Source of the DNA: Takakia lepidozioides
Taxonomy: Eukaryota; Streptophyta; Takakiopsida; Takakiales; Takakiaceae
Reading direction: 5' to 3'
Assembly (NCBI GenBank): GCA_030704615.1
Contig: CM060733.1
Coordinates: 11,160,001-11,224,000 of the forward strand
DNA length: 64,000 bases
Shown here one piece after another: positions 11,049 through 21,646 of the stretch. The notes below the pieces were generated by a model, which was given only the letters and a program-made list of their open reading frames with translations, did not search any database and was not told where the DNA came from. Position numbers and translations under genes: made by a program. The first letter of the stretch is position 1. Each line of letters begins with the position of its first letter.

Positions 11049-12461
11049 TCACTTCCATCTAATTCTTTTGCCCAAAAGATTTGTCAATGGTTGGGCAATC
11101 TTTGAGAATGCCCGTACAAATCGTCTGTAGAATCCGGTAAGGCCAAGAAAACTCCTTAATTGGGTAATGTCTTCAGGGGCTATCCACTGCTGAATAACTT
11201 TTATTTTCTCACTCATTACCTCAATTCCCTTCCTACTCACGCGATGCCCAAAATAATCTATTTTTTGTTGTCCAAAATCACATTTAGATGCTTTGGCATA
11301 TAACTGATTCTCACGGAGAACTTGTAATACTTGTTTGAGGTGATTTCTATGCTCGACAGGGTTGTTACTATAGATCAAAATATCATCTAAAAAGACTATC
11401 ACAAATCTATCTAAGAATGGACAGAAGATATCATTCATAAGGCCCATGAATGTGGCTGGGGCATTGGTGAGACCAAATGGCATAACCATGTATTCAAAAT
11501 ATCCATACCTAGTGCGGAAAGCGGTCTTATATACATCTTCATCAGCAACTCGAATTTGGTTGTATCCACTCCTCAAATCAAGCTTCGTAAAATATTTTGC
11601 TCATCCTAGTTGGTCAAATAAATCATCAATGTGTGGTAACGGATACTCTTCACAAACAATACCGGCGCTCCATACGGGGATACACTTGGTCTTATAAAGC
11701 CCTTTGATAATAGGTCCTCGACTTGAGCCTTACATTCTTCCAACTCGTTTAGTGCTAATCAATAAGGGACTTTACAAGAATGAGTACTATTTGGAACAAC
11801 CTCAATCTTATAATCTACTTTTCTCTTTGGCGGAAGCCGTACTGGTAGGTCATCTGGAAAAACATCTTTGAACTCTTTCAATACACTCTGTAATTCTATA
11901 GGAACCTCACTCATGTTTTTTTTTGGATTTTTCACGTCTCTTATTAAACCTACAAATAATACGTCTTTCTTACATATAGTTGTAGTACCTATAACAAATG
12001 ATGGTAGGTTTCGATATGGTGTCCTCACTCGATCTCCCTATATTTTCCAATTCTGGGTTTTGACTATCTTTCGACGCCAATCAACATCGGGGTTGTGAGA
12101 TTCCATCCAAGGCATGCCTAATATTACGTCATATCGAGCCAGTCTGACCACTCGTCATTCTAAGGTTTCTCTATATTTATCGATTGACAACTCTATGCTT
12201 TTAGGTAGTGTCTCAATGGCCTCTGTATGTCCATTTGGCATTTCTACTTCCTCTCTTTCATTCTTTCTAAGGGGAGTCATAGTTTCAAGGCAGCCTTTCT
12301 AGATAAGAAGTTTTGTGTTACCCCAGGGTCTATCAACACTCTCACATAAATACCTTCCAAGGTTCCATCTGCCACAATTACTGGTTCAATAGAACGTGTA
12401 TACCTTCGTCGTATCTTGATAGCGTCCCTTCAATCTTTTGGGCCAATGAAATTGCTTCGTG
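11049..12461 (-). pseudogene. Protease remnant and reverse transcriptase (gypsy 2)
   Basis: 11049-11576 holds most of the RT fingers and palm: [32 protein letters not shown], the catalytic FLDD and the [14 protein letters not shown] thumb. 11759-12028 is the linker with the start of RT. To its right is a heavily stopped protease region (a DTGVTQNFLS-like active site is readable near 12300). Gag and the 5' LTR are absent. The element stops abruptly at the CACTA-type end at 12462, so it is 5'-truncated or was cut by that insertion. Confidence 0.8.
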
Positions 12462-13160
12462 CACTAGTACAAAAAACGGGTTTTATGACTTCTTTTTTTT
12501 ACTGTTTTCATGACTCTTTTGGTCATTTTGACTCATTTTTTATTCTTTTGCAAAGAATCATGCAGACCATGTCGTTATGATGACTCTAATATCCACGTCG
12601 TGAATATAACTTTGGGTGATATCCCCTTGTGAGCAAGATACATGACCCTGTATTTCGTCACGTCCGTGACTGTTTTCTAGCAACACGCGGCTCTCCCCGG
12701 ATTGCGACGTGTCAATTTCAGATGATGACAAGTGTAGGGACAACGTTATCTCGCACGCATGCCACAACGGGCCACGTATTTACGTTGAGCGATACCACGT
12801 GTTGAAATCTAGCAACTTTTAGAGAGTCATAAATCTTACTGTGGATGCGTTCGTGCCTAGACACGTGGCGCTCTTTGTATGGTATCAGGTAGGAATGGGA
12901 AATTATCCTGGTCATAAGCATGACCATCTTGGTCATGAGAATGACCATTTTATAACTTTAGGTGGTCGTGTATCTGACTCAAGTCTCATTGAATGGCTAC
13001 GTGGCGCATAATGTATGGTATGAATTTGAAATGTGAAAGGTATTTGAGTCATGAGTATGACCTCATTGGTTTGAGTTCATGAGTATGACTGGACACGTGT
13101 CACGTTTTGCATGGCTGTTGGTGCCTAGTTGAGTTATGGGCATTACCCATCTCTACTCCA
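12462..13160 (+). mobile_element. CACTA-type terminus with ATGAC-rich subterminal DNA
   Basis: The sequence starting CACTAGTACAAAAAACGGG at 12462 begins exactly where gypsy 2 stops. CACTA followed by an A-rich and then G-rich stretch is typical of plant En/Spm (CACTA) termini. The next 600 bp are crowded with ATGACT/GTCAT words and small palindromes such as GGTCATAAGCATGACC (about 12900-12915) and GGTCATGAGAATGACC (about 12930-12946). No transposase and no matching right end were found, so the length is uncertain. Confidence 0.4.
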
Positions 13161-13579
13161 CATGTAGTATTCTAACTGGATGGAATTTGTAATATTTACC
13201 TTAATAATACATTTGTTTTCTGTTTATTTTTATTTTGTATTTTATTTATTTTCAAATTAGAGTGGATAGTGGTTTAATTTGTATTATATGTTTAGTGAAT
13301 TAGTATATTTATATGTATTCAAATATAATACCATTTATATGTAATTTATAATATGAGAATATATCATTTTACACAAATACACGGTGTCACGAGCCAATTG
13401 GATAAAAAAAAGATTCGATGTCCTACACGTGAATGCACACATGTATAAACAGATCAACAACACTAGCTGAGAAGAGGTTGTTGGTTTCAATCCACTGGTT
13501 CGTGTAAGTACTACATGAGATCTATTTAGCTAATCACTCAAGGGTAACCACATGTCAAAGTAAGAGCATTACCTCTAAA
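13161..13579. other. AT-rich spacer
   Basis: Strongly AT-rich (13190-13380) with no coding frame. It lies directly downstream of the spliced gene ending at 13580 and may include that gene's 3' untranslated region. Confidence 0.4.
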
Positions 13580-16500
13580 TCACCGTTGAGGCAGCACTTT
13601 CAGCAGCTTATCACTCCACACTGTGACAGAGTCCAGAGTGTGACCAATCTCTGTGTGGGCTGGCTGTACTGAAGTATTGAAGTATGCAAGTGGGGTGCTG
13701 GCCGTGCATACTTCATCCACACGCACAGCCACGTACCCAACAGGTATAGATGGGTATCCCTCTGGGGATGTATTGCCCTGCAAACCCATCACCAAACCAC
13801 TACCTACTTTGGCTTTTGATAGGGCATCCAAAAGCCACACTCGATGGCCTTTAATCACCTGCCACAATCCACAAGCAGTGTCAGTTAAAAATGAGTCCCA
13901 TATTTCACAGGTTTGAACCGAGTCACATGCAACCAGTGCAATCATGAGAAGATGATAGGGGTGTATAGTTTTTCTCACCCCATTTTGCTCCGAGGGTGTT
14001 GGAATAACGATCTTCTCAGCTGGTGTTGTCTTCACTGGGACAGCTTGCTTTCTATATCCAACCTGCAACAACGTGGGGAAATCGCAAACATAAAGGAGAT
14101 CTGCCCATTGTCAGGTGTTTTTTGCCTTACCCGTGTCATTCTACGGGGGTTGCATCCACAATGTGCCATGCAATGCCCTTCAACCTCATGCCAACTATGT
14201 GTCAAGAAACAATTGAACTCCTACAGGTAAATGATTAGAGTCCTCATAACTGTAAGCACAAAAAAGGTAAGAGATCTTAGCACATTTTTCTCCAAGGCAG
14301 TGTTTGCTGCGCCTGAAACCCTCTCTGTCCCTGGCTTTCTGCGACCATGTGACTGATATTGCATTATACAACAACAATTATGTCAAATAGCTGTTCACAA
14401 TACTGACAATGACAAACACTATCGTCAAATGTCCACAAACCTATGACTAACATAAGATATTAACATTCACTAATGCAAGGTGAGGGCCAGAGTGTACCTC
14501 TCTGGCCACGCCTTCAGTCTCTGTAGTAATAGGTCCCTGTCCATATCCCCCTGTAGTGCATATGAATTTGGGCACATTGGGGGACTGTGCCAGTCTTTCG
14601 AGGTAGGGCCACACACTGTCCAACAGCCCAGTGTCAGCAACCCCTGTGTCATGTGTCCATGAAACTAGAGAACATCAACACAACAATCCATACAAGTCCA
14701 AAATCAATAGATGTTTGGGTGTAGGAGGTTCAAATTGTGCAGGTAACATGCCCTAACCCTTGCTCGATGAAGTAGGTGATCCACGATCACTATCAACTGG
14801 GTCTCCGTTGCCGTTGACTTCTGCCACTGGAGAAGGTGACCGCATGGACTGTGAACCCTCCACGTTTAGTACTGGTTTACTGCCAACCGCCTCAATCATG
14901 TTAAAACGTGAGTCCAGACGAGTTGACACGGTAGGGACATGTGTAGCTCCATCTACCACGATAGATGAGCCTGCACGTGTGTTGCCATCGGAACAAGGGT
15001 CAAGGTTCAGGCCAAACTTCATAGCCAAAAGCTTGTTGAACTCCTTGGCTTCAGACATGAATTTCCTCATGTCCGCCATACCTCCCTCCAACAATGACAC
15101 TTTTTCTGCGAATTTGCGGATGGTGCTTGTATTGTCCTGCCAAACAAACCGTCAAATGTCAGAAGACATACTACAAACGAAGGCATAAACAACATAATAT
15201 ACTAAAATGAACAGCCTCTCATTTCTTGAATGACTCACTCTAGGGCCAGTGGGCTGATCACCCACTTTGCTCACTGATCCCTCTTGGATCTCTTGGAAAG
15301 AAGGGGTCCTGCCAGTTGACATAGCCTGCATGCGCCAGAATATTCAAGTACTAGATTACACATGTGCACAAAAATTGCATGCATTTCCACATTTCCCATA
15401 TAGGCACTACATCAAAAAGGGGTCCACATCATCAATAGCGCTTCAGGTTTTGCAAGTGAGGTCCTTACCAGACGAACTTCAACCCCATTCTTTCCACCGG
15501 GTCCTGTCTTGCTTTGTTTCTTTGCAGCCTTGTTAGCAGCAGCCCCATTCTCAGAAGATTTCAGAAACTTCTCTATTTGCCAATAAGCCACTAGGCGGTC
15601 CGACTATGCAGAACTCACAGTCGCTGGTTTGCCTTCCCCTTGAGAAAATGACCCCGCAAGTTTGTGCGAATAGTTTTTAACATGACCCCTATTGTCTTCC
15701 TCACAACCACAACATCTAGCTGAACAGGAGTGTAAGTAAACATGCTCTTCATTGTCTTGAATACGAGATCCAAGTCAGACGCGCGTTGTTTTTTGAGATG
15801 TGAGGAAACATCTAGCATGCGAAGGATTTGCTCTTTAAGGGCATTCTGCCAGCGAGTTCGTGTGGCTCCAGTTGGTGCCCCTAATTCAGTCAGCTCTATC
15901 ATTAGAGGGGGTCGAATTTGCTGGTCCCCTCTCCAAGCAGCACTTGCATTCATAGCAACCTGCGTAGCTCGCCTTGCCCTCCGCTTTGCATTACGGATGT
16001 CCTGTGGATCCATAACAGGTTCTTCCTCCATGTAACCCTCCCCCTTGCCAGCAATATCATTATCAGGCCACTGCATGTCCGGCATGCCCCAGTTCTCTTC
16101 TTCCCCTACTTCATGTCCATACACATCTGCCTCCCCATACTCATCCTCATCAAGATGCACTGGTTCCTGGTATGAGTTATACAGGGGACCTGGAGGTCGG
16201 GGACGGGGCCTGCCTCCCATTTGTGATGCGCCTACTCCTCTACGGGGAGAATGGAAAACATGGCTAGCATACAATGGTTCCCCCCCCCTCTGTTGTTCCA
16301 ACCTAATTGACTGCTAGAACCACATACATCACTATACCTTTCATGGGGGTGAGGGGGTGGACGGACTGGGCGAGAACAACCTGTTGGATTTTGAGCATGT
16401 CCCCCTTCCATGGGCGCAAATGTGCCATGCGCAGGGCTACGTTGAAGGGTCCTAGCAAATTGTCCTCTCCCCCGTTTGCTTCTTGACTGCCACATTAAAC

Positions 16501-17308
16501 ATTACGCAGTAAGTGGACATCTACCAACATGATCCAGGCAAGACACTCCCACTGCAAATCCTGACTGATAAATCCACACATCAAGTCTGCATCTGGAATT
16601 AGCACAACTAGAGTATTTTCAATACTTTCTTGAATATGCTAGATCAATTGTTCCCTTTTTATGTTCATATCCTCACAAGCAGAAGCACATCACTTTGGTG
16701 TTTATAATTAGGTTTTTCTCATGGGATTGCACTAAATCACCAATGCCAAATGGCCAAAGCCCTTACCACCTATGAAGCAAGACAAGAGAATGCAGGTATA
16801 GTGGAATGACCCAGAATTTGGCGAAATCATCTTTGCTGAACCTCCCAAATCAAACTGGGGCTTTTTGATCTCTGCTCTGGCATATCAACACCCACAGTGT
16901 GTTGTCTACATTATGGATCCAAACCCAAATATGCACCTAATACACATGGAGATGGAGCTTAGGGTTAATGTGTGTAGGAGTAGCACTCACCACGGGTGAT
17001 ATGTACTGCTGTGGTGCAGGACGTTTGGCAGGCGGCCTTGGAGGAATTTCAACGGGTCTCTTCCCTTTCCCATCATGGAGGGGATTAGTGTTACCAGTGC
17101 CTTCATCGTCTGGAGGGCAGGTGCTGTCGTCGGTGTCTGAGTCGCCTGTAGTGTAGCATCGATCGTCGGGTTCTCCCTCTGCGGCCATGCTCCATGGTGG
17201 AAGCTGTAGTACGAACCTAGATGACTGCTCACCTTCAACCACTGGTTTGCGCAGGGCCTGCTTTCGCACTACCTTTGTGGGCAATGCTCTCTGCATACTA
17301 TCAAGCAT
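13580..17308 (-). CDS. Unrecognised spliced gene, about nine exons
   Basis: Minus-strand exons with GT-AG borders and mostly matching phases: 17308-16991, 16486 to about 15617, 15603-15469, 15325-15239, 15136-14758, 14664-14498, 14352-14260, 14220-14131, 14062-13580 (stop). The product would be about 870 residues. Exon 1 is acidic with a proline/basic patch; exon 2 has an arginine-glycine start, an acidic middle and a basic helix-rich end; exon 8 has a Cys/His-rich stretch (CFLTHSWHEVEGHCMAHCGC). Two faults: a C9 run at 16280-16288 shifts the frame by one base, and the exon 2-exon 3 join has no phase-compatible canonical donor. A TAG follows exon 5 at 14753 if the next intron (donor GTTAGG) is not removed. 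I recognise no family; it may be transposon-derived. Confidence 0.5.
15617..16486 (-). CDS. Largest exon of the unrecognised gene
   Basis: The acceptor GTGGCAG precedes 16486. The first 65 codons are Arg/Gly/Pro-rich. The reading then needs one extra base in the C9 homopolymer (16280-16288) to continue into the long frame ending at 15617. That frame has a proline/arginine stretch, an acidic Glu/Asp region, an Arg-rich block (NAKRRARRA) and a predicted helical domain. A homopolymer miscount or a real frameshift are equally possible. The strong donor-like GTGAGT at about 15618 does not lead to an in-phase next exon. Confidence 0.45.
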
Positions 17309-17320
17309 GTTAGGACTCAA

Positions 17321-18102
17321 GCTAGCTGGTAAACCTCAAGATGACAAAAGAATGTGAAGTCACTTGAATTTCTTGGGTTCTTGGATTTTTGGCGCAACGA
17401 ATGCAATAAAAAGTTCCCGCGCAAAAAATCCCCATATGTAGCACTCTTCTTCCACACAAGAAACTCTCGTACATGAGTGTGGGCCCTCATTCTCACCTGC
17501 TCGGCAGGCTCTCTGTCATTCTACCCTTCCGTAAAGGAGGTACTTCCTTCAATGACGACGTGAAGGAGAGTGAAGGGTTGAGAAGGGAGTGTGTAGGAAA
17601 TAAACCCCCTTGACATCTCTGTCTCTAATCTGTCTCTACATAGACTTGCGAGGGCCCTTCTGTCACTCCAAGGCGCTACAATCCACTTACTCAGCTTTCC
17701 TAGCTTACTTCTGCTGCCAATGTGGTTACTCAGAATCCCTAGCTTACTCTGTTGCCAATGTGGCTAGTCCCAGTTCTTTGAACTTTGCTTTCACCTCCGC
17801 TACGTTGGCTGCCCTTTCCACCTCGTAAACCGTGAGAGTTGAGCTACTTCCATTGACCATTCGGTGACGACAGTGTGCAGGTGTGCGCGGGTCAACTTAC
17901 ACGTCCAAAACCAATATTGCCACTATTCCTCGCCTACAGCTGTCAGTCATATACAGGCAACCACGTTTTTCAGGTAGAGTGTTATCAGAAGCAAGACTTA
18001 GAAGGAGAGATGCGCACTTGTGGCGGAAGGAGGATGCCCTTGCCAGACGACAGGGATGGAAAAAACTACGGTGTTGCTGCTGCGTGTGCCACGGAGGGAA
18101 GC
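17321..18102. other. Upstream region of the unrecognised gene
   Basis: No supported coding region. It would contain the promoter of the gene starting at 17308. A short direct repeat, CTAGCTTACT plus TGCCAATGTGG, occurs at about 17699 and 17739. The right limit is the edge of an LTR at 18103. Confidence 0.35.
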
Positions 18103-18623
18103 TGTCATGCACCTAAGCATCGTGCCACAACATACATCGTTGTCCAACCACACTTCCTAGCATATAGTCCTAGAAAACCACGCCACAATAGATACGGAAA
18201 TGGTGAAAAGAGGAGAAACCACTCTATCACGTTATATAAGTCAAGCCAATGGCACCTTTGCTAAAGGACTCCACCATACAGACCTCACCCACTCTCCATC
18301 TCGAGAACTAGAGCTATGGCGGCGAGAGAGGCCTCGGGAGGCTCGACTAGAAGACGACAAGCCTGCCTACGTCTCACATGGAGATAACCTCTCCACGTCC
18401 CAAGTGAAGTTCGCCACCTCACTTGGCACTTGAAACCAAATGAAGTCCCAATGCCAACAAAATACAAATATAATGTATAATGTCCTAATTAACTAGAAAT
18501 AACTATTTCTAACTAATCACAAACAAAACCATGACAGCTGTCGTGCACCTAAGCATCGTGCCACAACATACATCGTTGTCCAACCACACTTCCTAGCATA
18601 TAGTCCTAGAAAACCACGCCACA
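18103..18623 (-). repeat. LTR of copy A with 85-bp repeats at both of its ends
   Basis: Exactly the same length (521 bp) as the LTR at 43034-43554 and nearly collinear with it. On the element strand it begins TGTGGCGTGG and ends in CATGACA (CACGACA in copy B). Unusually, the first 85 bp (18539-18623) are repeated at the other end (18103-18187), and each 85-bp block itself starts TG and ends CA. Confidence 0.82.
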
Positions 18624-18895
18624 ATCGCCCCCCTAGCTGGTGATTAGGTCCCTCTAACACCAGATAGCTTGCAAGTATCCACCCCAATAAGATCATCGCT
18701 TGGTCTTCAATCGCACAAGTCCCAACACCTGAAGTCGATAGATCAAGAGGCCGGGTGCAAACGTAGCCCCATCGTTAGTCGCCTTTATGCAATCCATGTT
18801 CTTCAGTTGAGTATCAATGGCATTGAAGCCCCACTAGCTAGACCTTGGATCACTTGTTCGCCTCACTATTGTCATGTCCAATACCTCTGTCTAAG

Positions 18896-19030
18896 GCATC
18901 GTGGACACAACCATTCTCCGATAGGAAACTCCTCAAGTGGCAGTGTCAAGCATCCCATGTGCCACCCCCTTGAGCATTTGTCACACACCAACATGGTTGC
19001 GGCGCCACCAACATGCCCACATAGCATGCA
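18896..19030 (-). pseudogene. PHD finger fused downstream of gypsy integrase (copy A)
   Basis: The minus-strand translation shows C-x2-C-x11-C-x2-C-x4-H-x2-C-x14-C-x2-C, with tryptophan two residues before the seventh ligand (GEWLCPRC) and another just before the histidine (GWHMGC). This is the canonical C4HC3 PHD zinc finger, a module that reads the histone H3 tail. It follows the integrase C-terminal domain. In this copy a 7-base deletion near 19104 (compared with copy B) moves it out of the integrase frame. In copy B the integrase reads in phase up to the first PHD cysteines. I infer that an intact element makes an integrase-PHD protein. Confidence 0.75.
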
Positions 19031-19065
19031 ACGCAACCCTGCAGGTACCACTGCAAGGTTGGGAT

Positions 19066-19713
19066 CTATCCTCCCATCCACATGTGGAAGGTGACATAAT
19101 TGCGCACATGGTCCTTCCATACCATGCCATCTCGACCCTCCAGAATCAACACTCCTGAAGGCAACACCTCCCTGACCCTTAGAATCACATATCCTGCTAT
19201 GACATCCAAGGTCATAGGTGTTGTCTGCTGCAGATACACATAGGCCCCAGGGTGGAAACGCCGAACACTTGGCCGATATCCCCCTCCACGTATAGTGACG
19301 TACCTCAATGTGTCTCGGTATTGGGCAATAGCAAGGTTCTCAAAAGCCATAGGCATGACTCTCTTGAACAACTCTGCCCGCTGGGCACATGCTTGTGTCC
19401 ACACATCCGGATCATCAAGGTTGAGAACTACTGCAGCCTCCGTGCGAATAGATACAAGAAAATCCGGCTCTCGGCTGAAGAGAAGAAAGTAAGGTGAGAA
19501 GGAGGCAAGTGAAGCTTGTTTGCTGAACCTATAGCCCATAGCTAGCCGAAGGTCCCAATCTCCTAGGTGTCCCTTCTGCAAACCGTACTTGTGCAAACCT
19601 CTCTTGACTGTTTGAACAACTCTCTCCGCCAAGCCATCAGCCTTGGGATGATCCCGAGAAGTAATGCGGTGATCTATCAAGGCTCGCTTACACAAAGCCT
19701 GAAACTCCCCCAA
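19066..19713 (-). pseudogene. Integrase core end and C-terminal domain (copy A)
   Basis: Covers the integrase from after the second catalytic aspartate: the third catalytic residue in AERVVQTVKR, the QASLASFSPYFLLFSREP segment and the GAYVYLQQTTPMTLDV C-terminal strand. The copy is truncated on its N-terminal side at 19731. The glutamine codon that is a stop in copy B is intact here. Confidence 0.85.
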
Positions 19714-19731
19714 GAACTCTCTCCCCTGGTC

Positions 19732-19989
19732 CGGGAAGCTAAAGCAATATCTAAGCCCATAATGCTCTCATCCCATTACTCCCCCTATCTTCACACTCAC
19801 TCTTGCTTGAGCAATAGATAAGACTATCCTTAAAGAGCCTCTCAAATAACTCTCAAGAGCCCTCAAATTATTGCCATGAACTTCTGAAATCTGCCCTCAA
19901 TCAGCCCCTAACATAGACCCACCGAGGTTCAAGAAGTTCGCAAACTTGGACTCCAAACAGTCCACCAAAAAGCCCTAGGCGCCCGCCAA
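19732..19989. other. Spacer without a supported feature
   Basis: AT-moderate sequence between the truncated gypsy copy and the minisatellite. No frame, repeat or terminus recognised. Confidence 0.3.
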
Positions 19990-20470
19990 TTAGTGGCCTC
20001 CAAGGTCTCCAACCAGCCCTCACAATGGCTCCACAAGGCTGCCCAATATGGCCTCCAAGGACCTCCAACAGTCCTCCAACAGCCCTTAAGAAGCTCCTCA
20101 AATCTGCCAAGTATTGGCCTCCAAGGACCTCCAATAGTCCCCCAAAGAGCTCTTAGAAAGTTCCATAAATCTGCCCAATATGGGCCTCCAAGGACCTCCA
20201 ATCGTCCTCCAACCAGCCCTCACAAGGCTCCACAGGCTTGCAAAACATTGGCCTCGAAGGACCTCAAATAGTCCTTCAAACAGCCCCAAGCAGGCTCCAC
20301 AAACCTGCAAGATATTGGCTTCAATAGACTCCAAATAGTCCTCAAGCAGGCCCCAATACCTGCAAAATATTGGCCTCAATAGACCCCAAACAGTCCTCAA
20401 GCAAGAACCAATATCTGTTAGATATTGGCCCCCATAGACCCCAAATAATCCTCAAACAAGCTCCCAGAAG
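19990..20470 (+). repeat. Degenerate minisatellite of about 67 bp units
   Basis: ATATTGGCCTCCAAGGACCT-like cores begin near 20046, 20111, 20180, 20246, 20312, 20368 and 20422. The spacing is about 67 bp for the first five and about 55 bp for the last two. Each unit also contains CAGTCCTCCAA and GCTCCACAA words. Frames translate on both strands only because the unit is stop-poor. Confidence 0.8.
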
Positions 20471-20499
20471 GCTCCAAAAGTATCCACAGTCAGTCGATT

Positions 20500-20945
20500 T
20501 TTCATCCGTCGCTGACCAAATCTCATCCAAAACCGCGATGTCTCATCTGCAGGTCCGATAATTTATCCGCCACGATAGTTCATCCGTCGGCGCGATATTT
20601 CATCCGTTGGTGCAGTTTCATCCGTCGCCGCGATTTTTCATCCGATGGTACGATAGTTCATCCGCTGACGCAGTTTCATCCGTCGCCACAATTTTTCATC
20701 CAATAGCACGATAGTTCATCTGCTGCCACAATTTCATCCGTTGCCTCAATTTTTCATCCGATAGCGCGATAGTTCATCCGCTGATGAGATTTCATCCGCT
20801 GGTGCAGTTTCATCTGTTGCCACGATTTTTCATCCGATAGCGCGATAGTTCATCCGCTGACAAGATTTCATCCACTACAACCGATTCTCATCCAAGAGCG
20901 CCGATTTTCATCCACTGGCTCAATAGTTCATCCGATTGGACAATG
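20500..20945 (+). repeat. TTCATCCG minisatellite
   Basis: More than twenty copies of TTCATCC(G/A), spaced 18-21 bp and separated by GC-rich linkers such as GTCGCCGCGAT. Sets of three units (linkers ending GATTTT, GATAG and GCAG) recur, so there is a higher-order period of about 58 bp. The same TCATCC word recurs as palindromes in the leaders of the retroelements at 25.5, 31.7 and 32.2-32.7 kb. Confidence 0.85.
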
Positions 20946-21303
20946 GTGGTGCTCCCAACTCTAGGGCAATGTGTCGACTCACTTTCGCCCCTTCGTACAA
21001 GGGAGTTCTCGCCTCCCTCTCCATGTCATTTGAGGGGGCCATTTCAGGATCATCGATTGGCCGGGTTCCCTCTTCATGGGATGCATCAGCGCCCACATGA
21101 TGCATTAAGAGATCCTCCATGGCTTGCACATCCTCCTGGTTAATTCCATGCTCATTGTTGTTGTCACTGTCACTATCAATGTCATCGTCATCATCGTCCG
21201 GTACCATGGGGGCGGCGTCTCGCCCACGGCTCCCGCCTGATGTACTTGGGTTGTTTTCGGATGGGGTGCCAAGAGAAAAGACCGGGAAGGGATGGACAAA
21301 GTC
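20920..21303 (-). pseudogene. Probable En/Spm (CACTA) transposase exon, truncated
   Basis: A minus-strand exon-like frame starts after an acceptor (CATATCAG, exon from 21303). It has a run of acidic residues (DDDDDDIDSDSD), then DVQAMEDLLMHHVG and REARTPLYEGAKVSRHIA. The last part resembles the PLYPGC-x-F-x-KL segment at the start of plant En/Spm TNPD-type transposases. The frame runs into the TTCATCCG satellite and stops at 20920, so the rest of the transposase is missing. The family call is from motif memory only. Confidence 0.45.
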
Positions 21304-21646
21304 CTGATATGAACAAATGAACATAGGGTCATATATTATAATGTGTTCTTCCAACCATACACTTCATTATAAGCGAAATGCAAACAACAACCTTCAATGT
21401 GTGTGTGCATCAAATATGTCATTCAATAATTACATTTATGTGCGCAACGTACACGCATGCAAAGTTTCAAACCCAAACAAAATCATTTGCCCTCCCAATG
21501 ACGCATTCACCCTATCAACCAATTTTTGTTTATTAATGTGAAAGAAAATCCTCTCATGCCATTGCACCCAACAAACATATGTGGCTCAAGCTTCATTTTT
21601 TCCTACATGTGCTTAAATATATGTGCAACACCTGTACAAAGATCCA
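21304..21646. other. AT-rich spacer left of the truncated retroelement copy
   Basis: No coding frame. It may be an intron of the En/Spm-like remnant. It ends sharply where identity with 27789 onward begins (CGTCTTTTAGTAAAG at about 21647). Confidence 0.35.

Larger units (their letters stand above)
18103..19731 (-). mobile_element. PHD-type Ty3/gypsy element, 5'-truncated copy A
   Basis: The element reads right to left. It starts abruptly inside the integrase core at about 19731 (similarity with copy B at 39.4-43.55 kb stops there), then integrase C-terminus, PHD finger, a 3' untranslated region, the polypurine tract AGGGGGGCGAT (18624-18636 on the complementary strand) and one 521-bp LTR (18103-18623). 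Sequence to the right of 19731 is unrelated. Confidence 0.82.

Noticed and set aside
20775-20800. CTGATGAG in the TTCATCCG satellite as a hammerhead core
   Set aside because: Only one unit has it, and the conserved GAAA and stem III are missing.
19990-20945. CRISPR-like array
   Set aside because: Repeats are degenerate and directly tandem without unique spacers, in a eukaryotic genome without cas genes.
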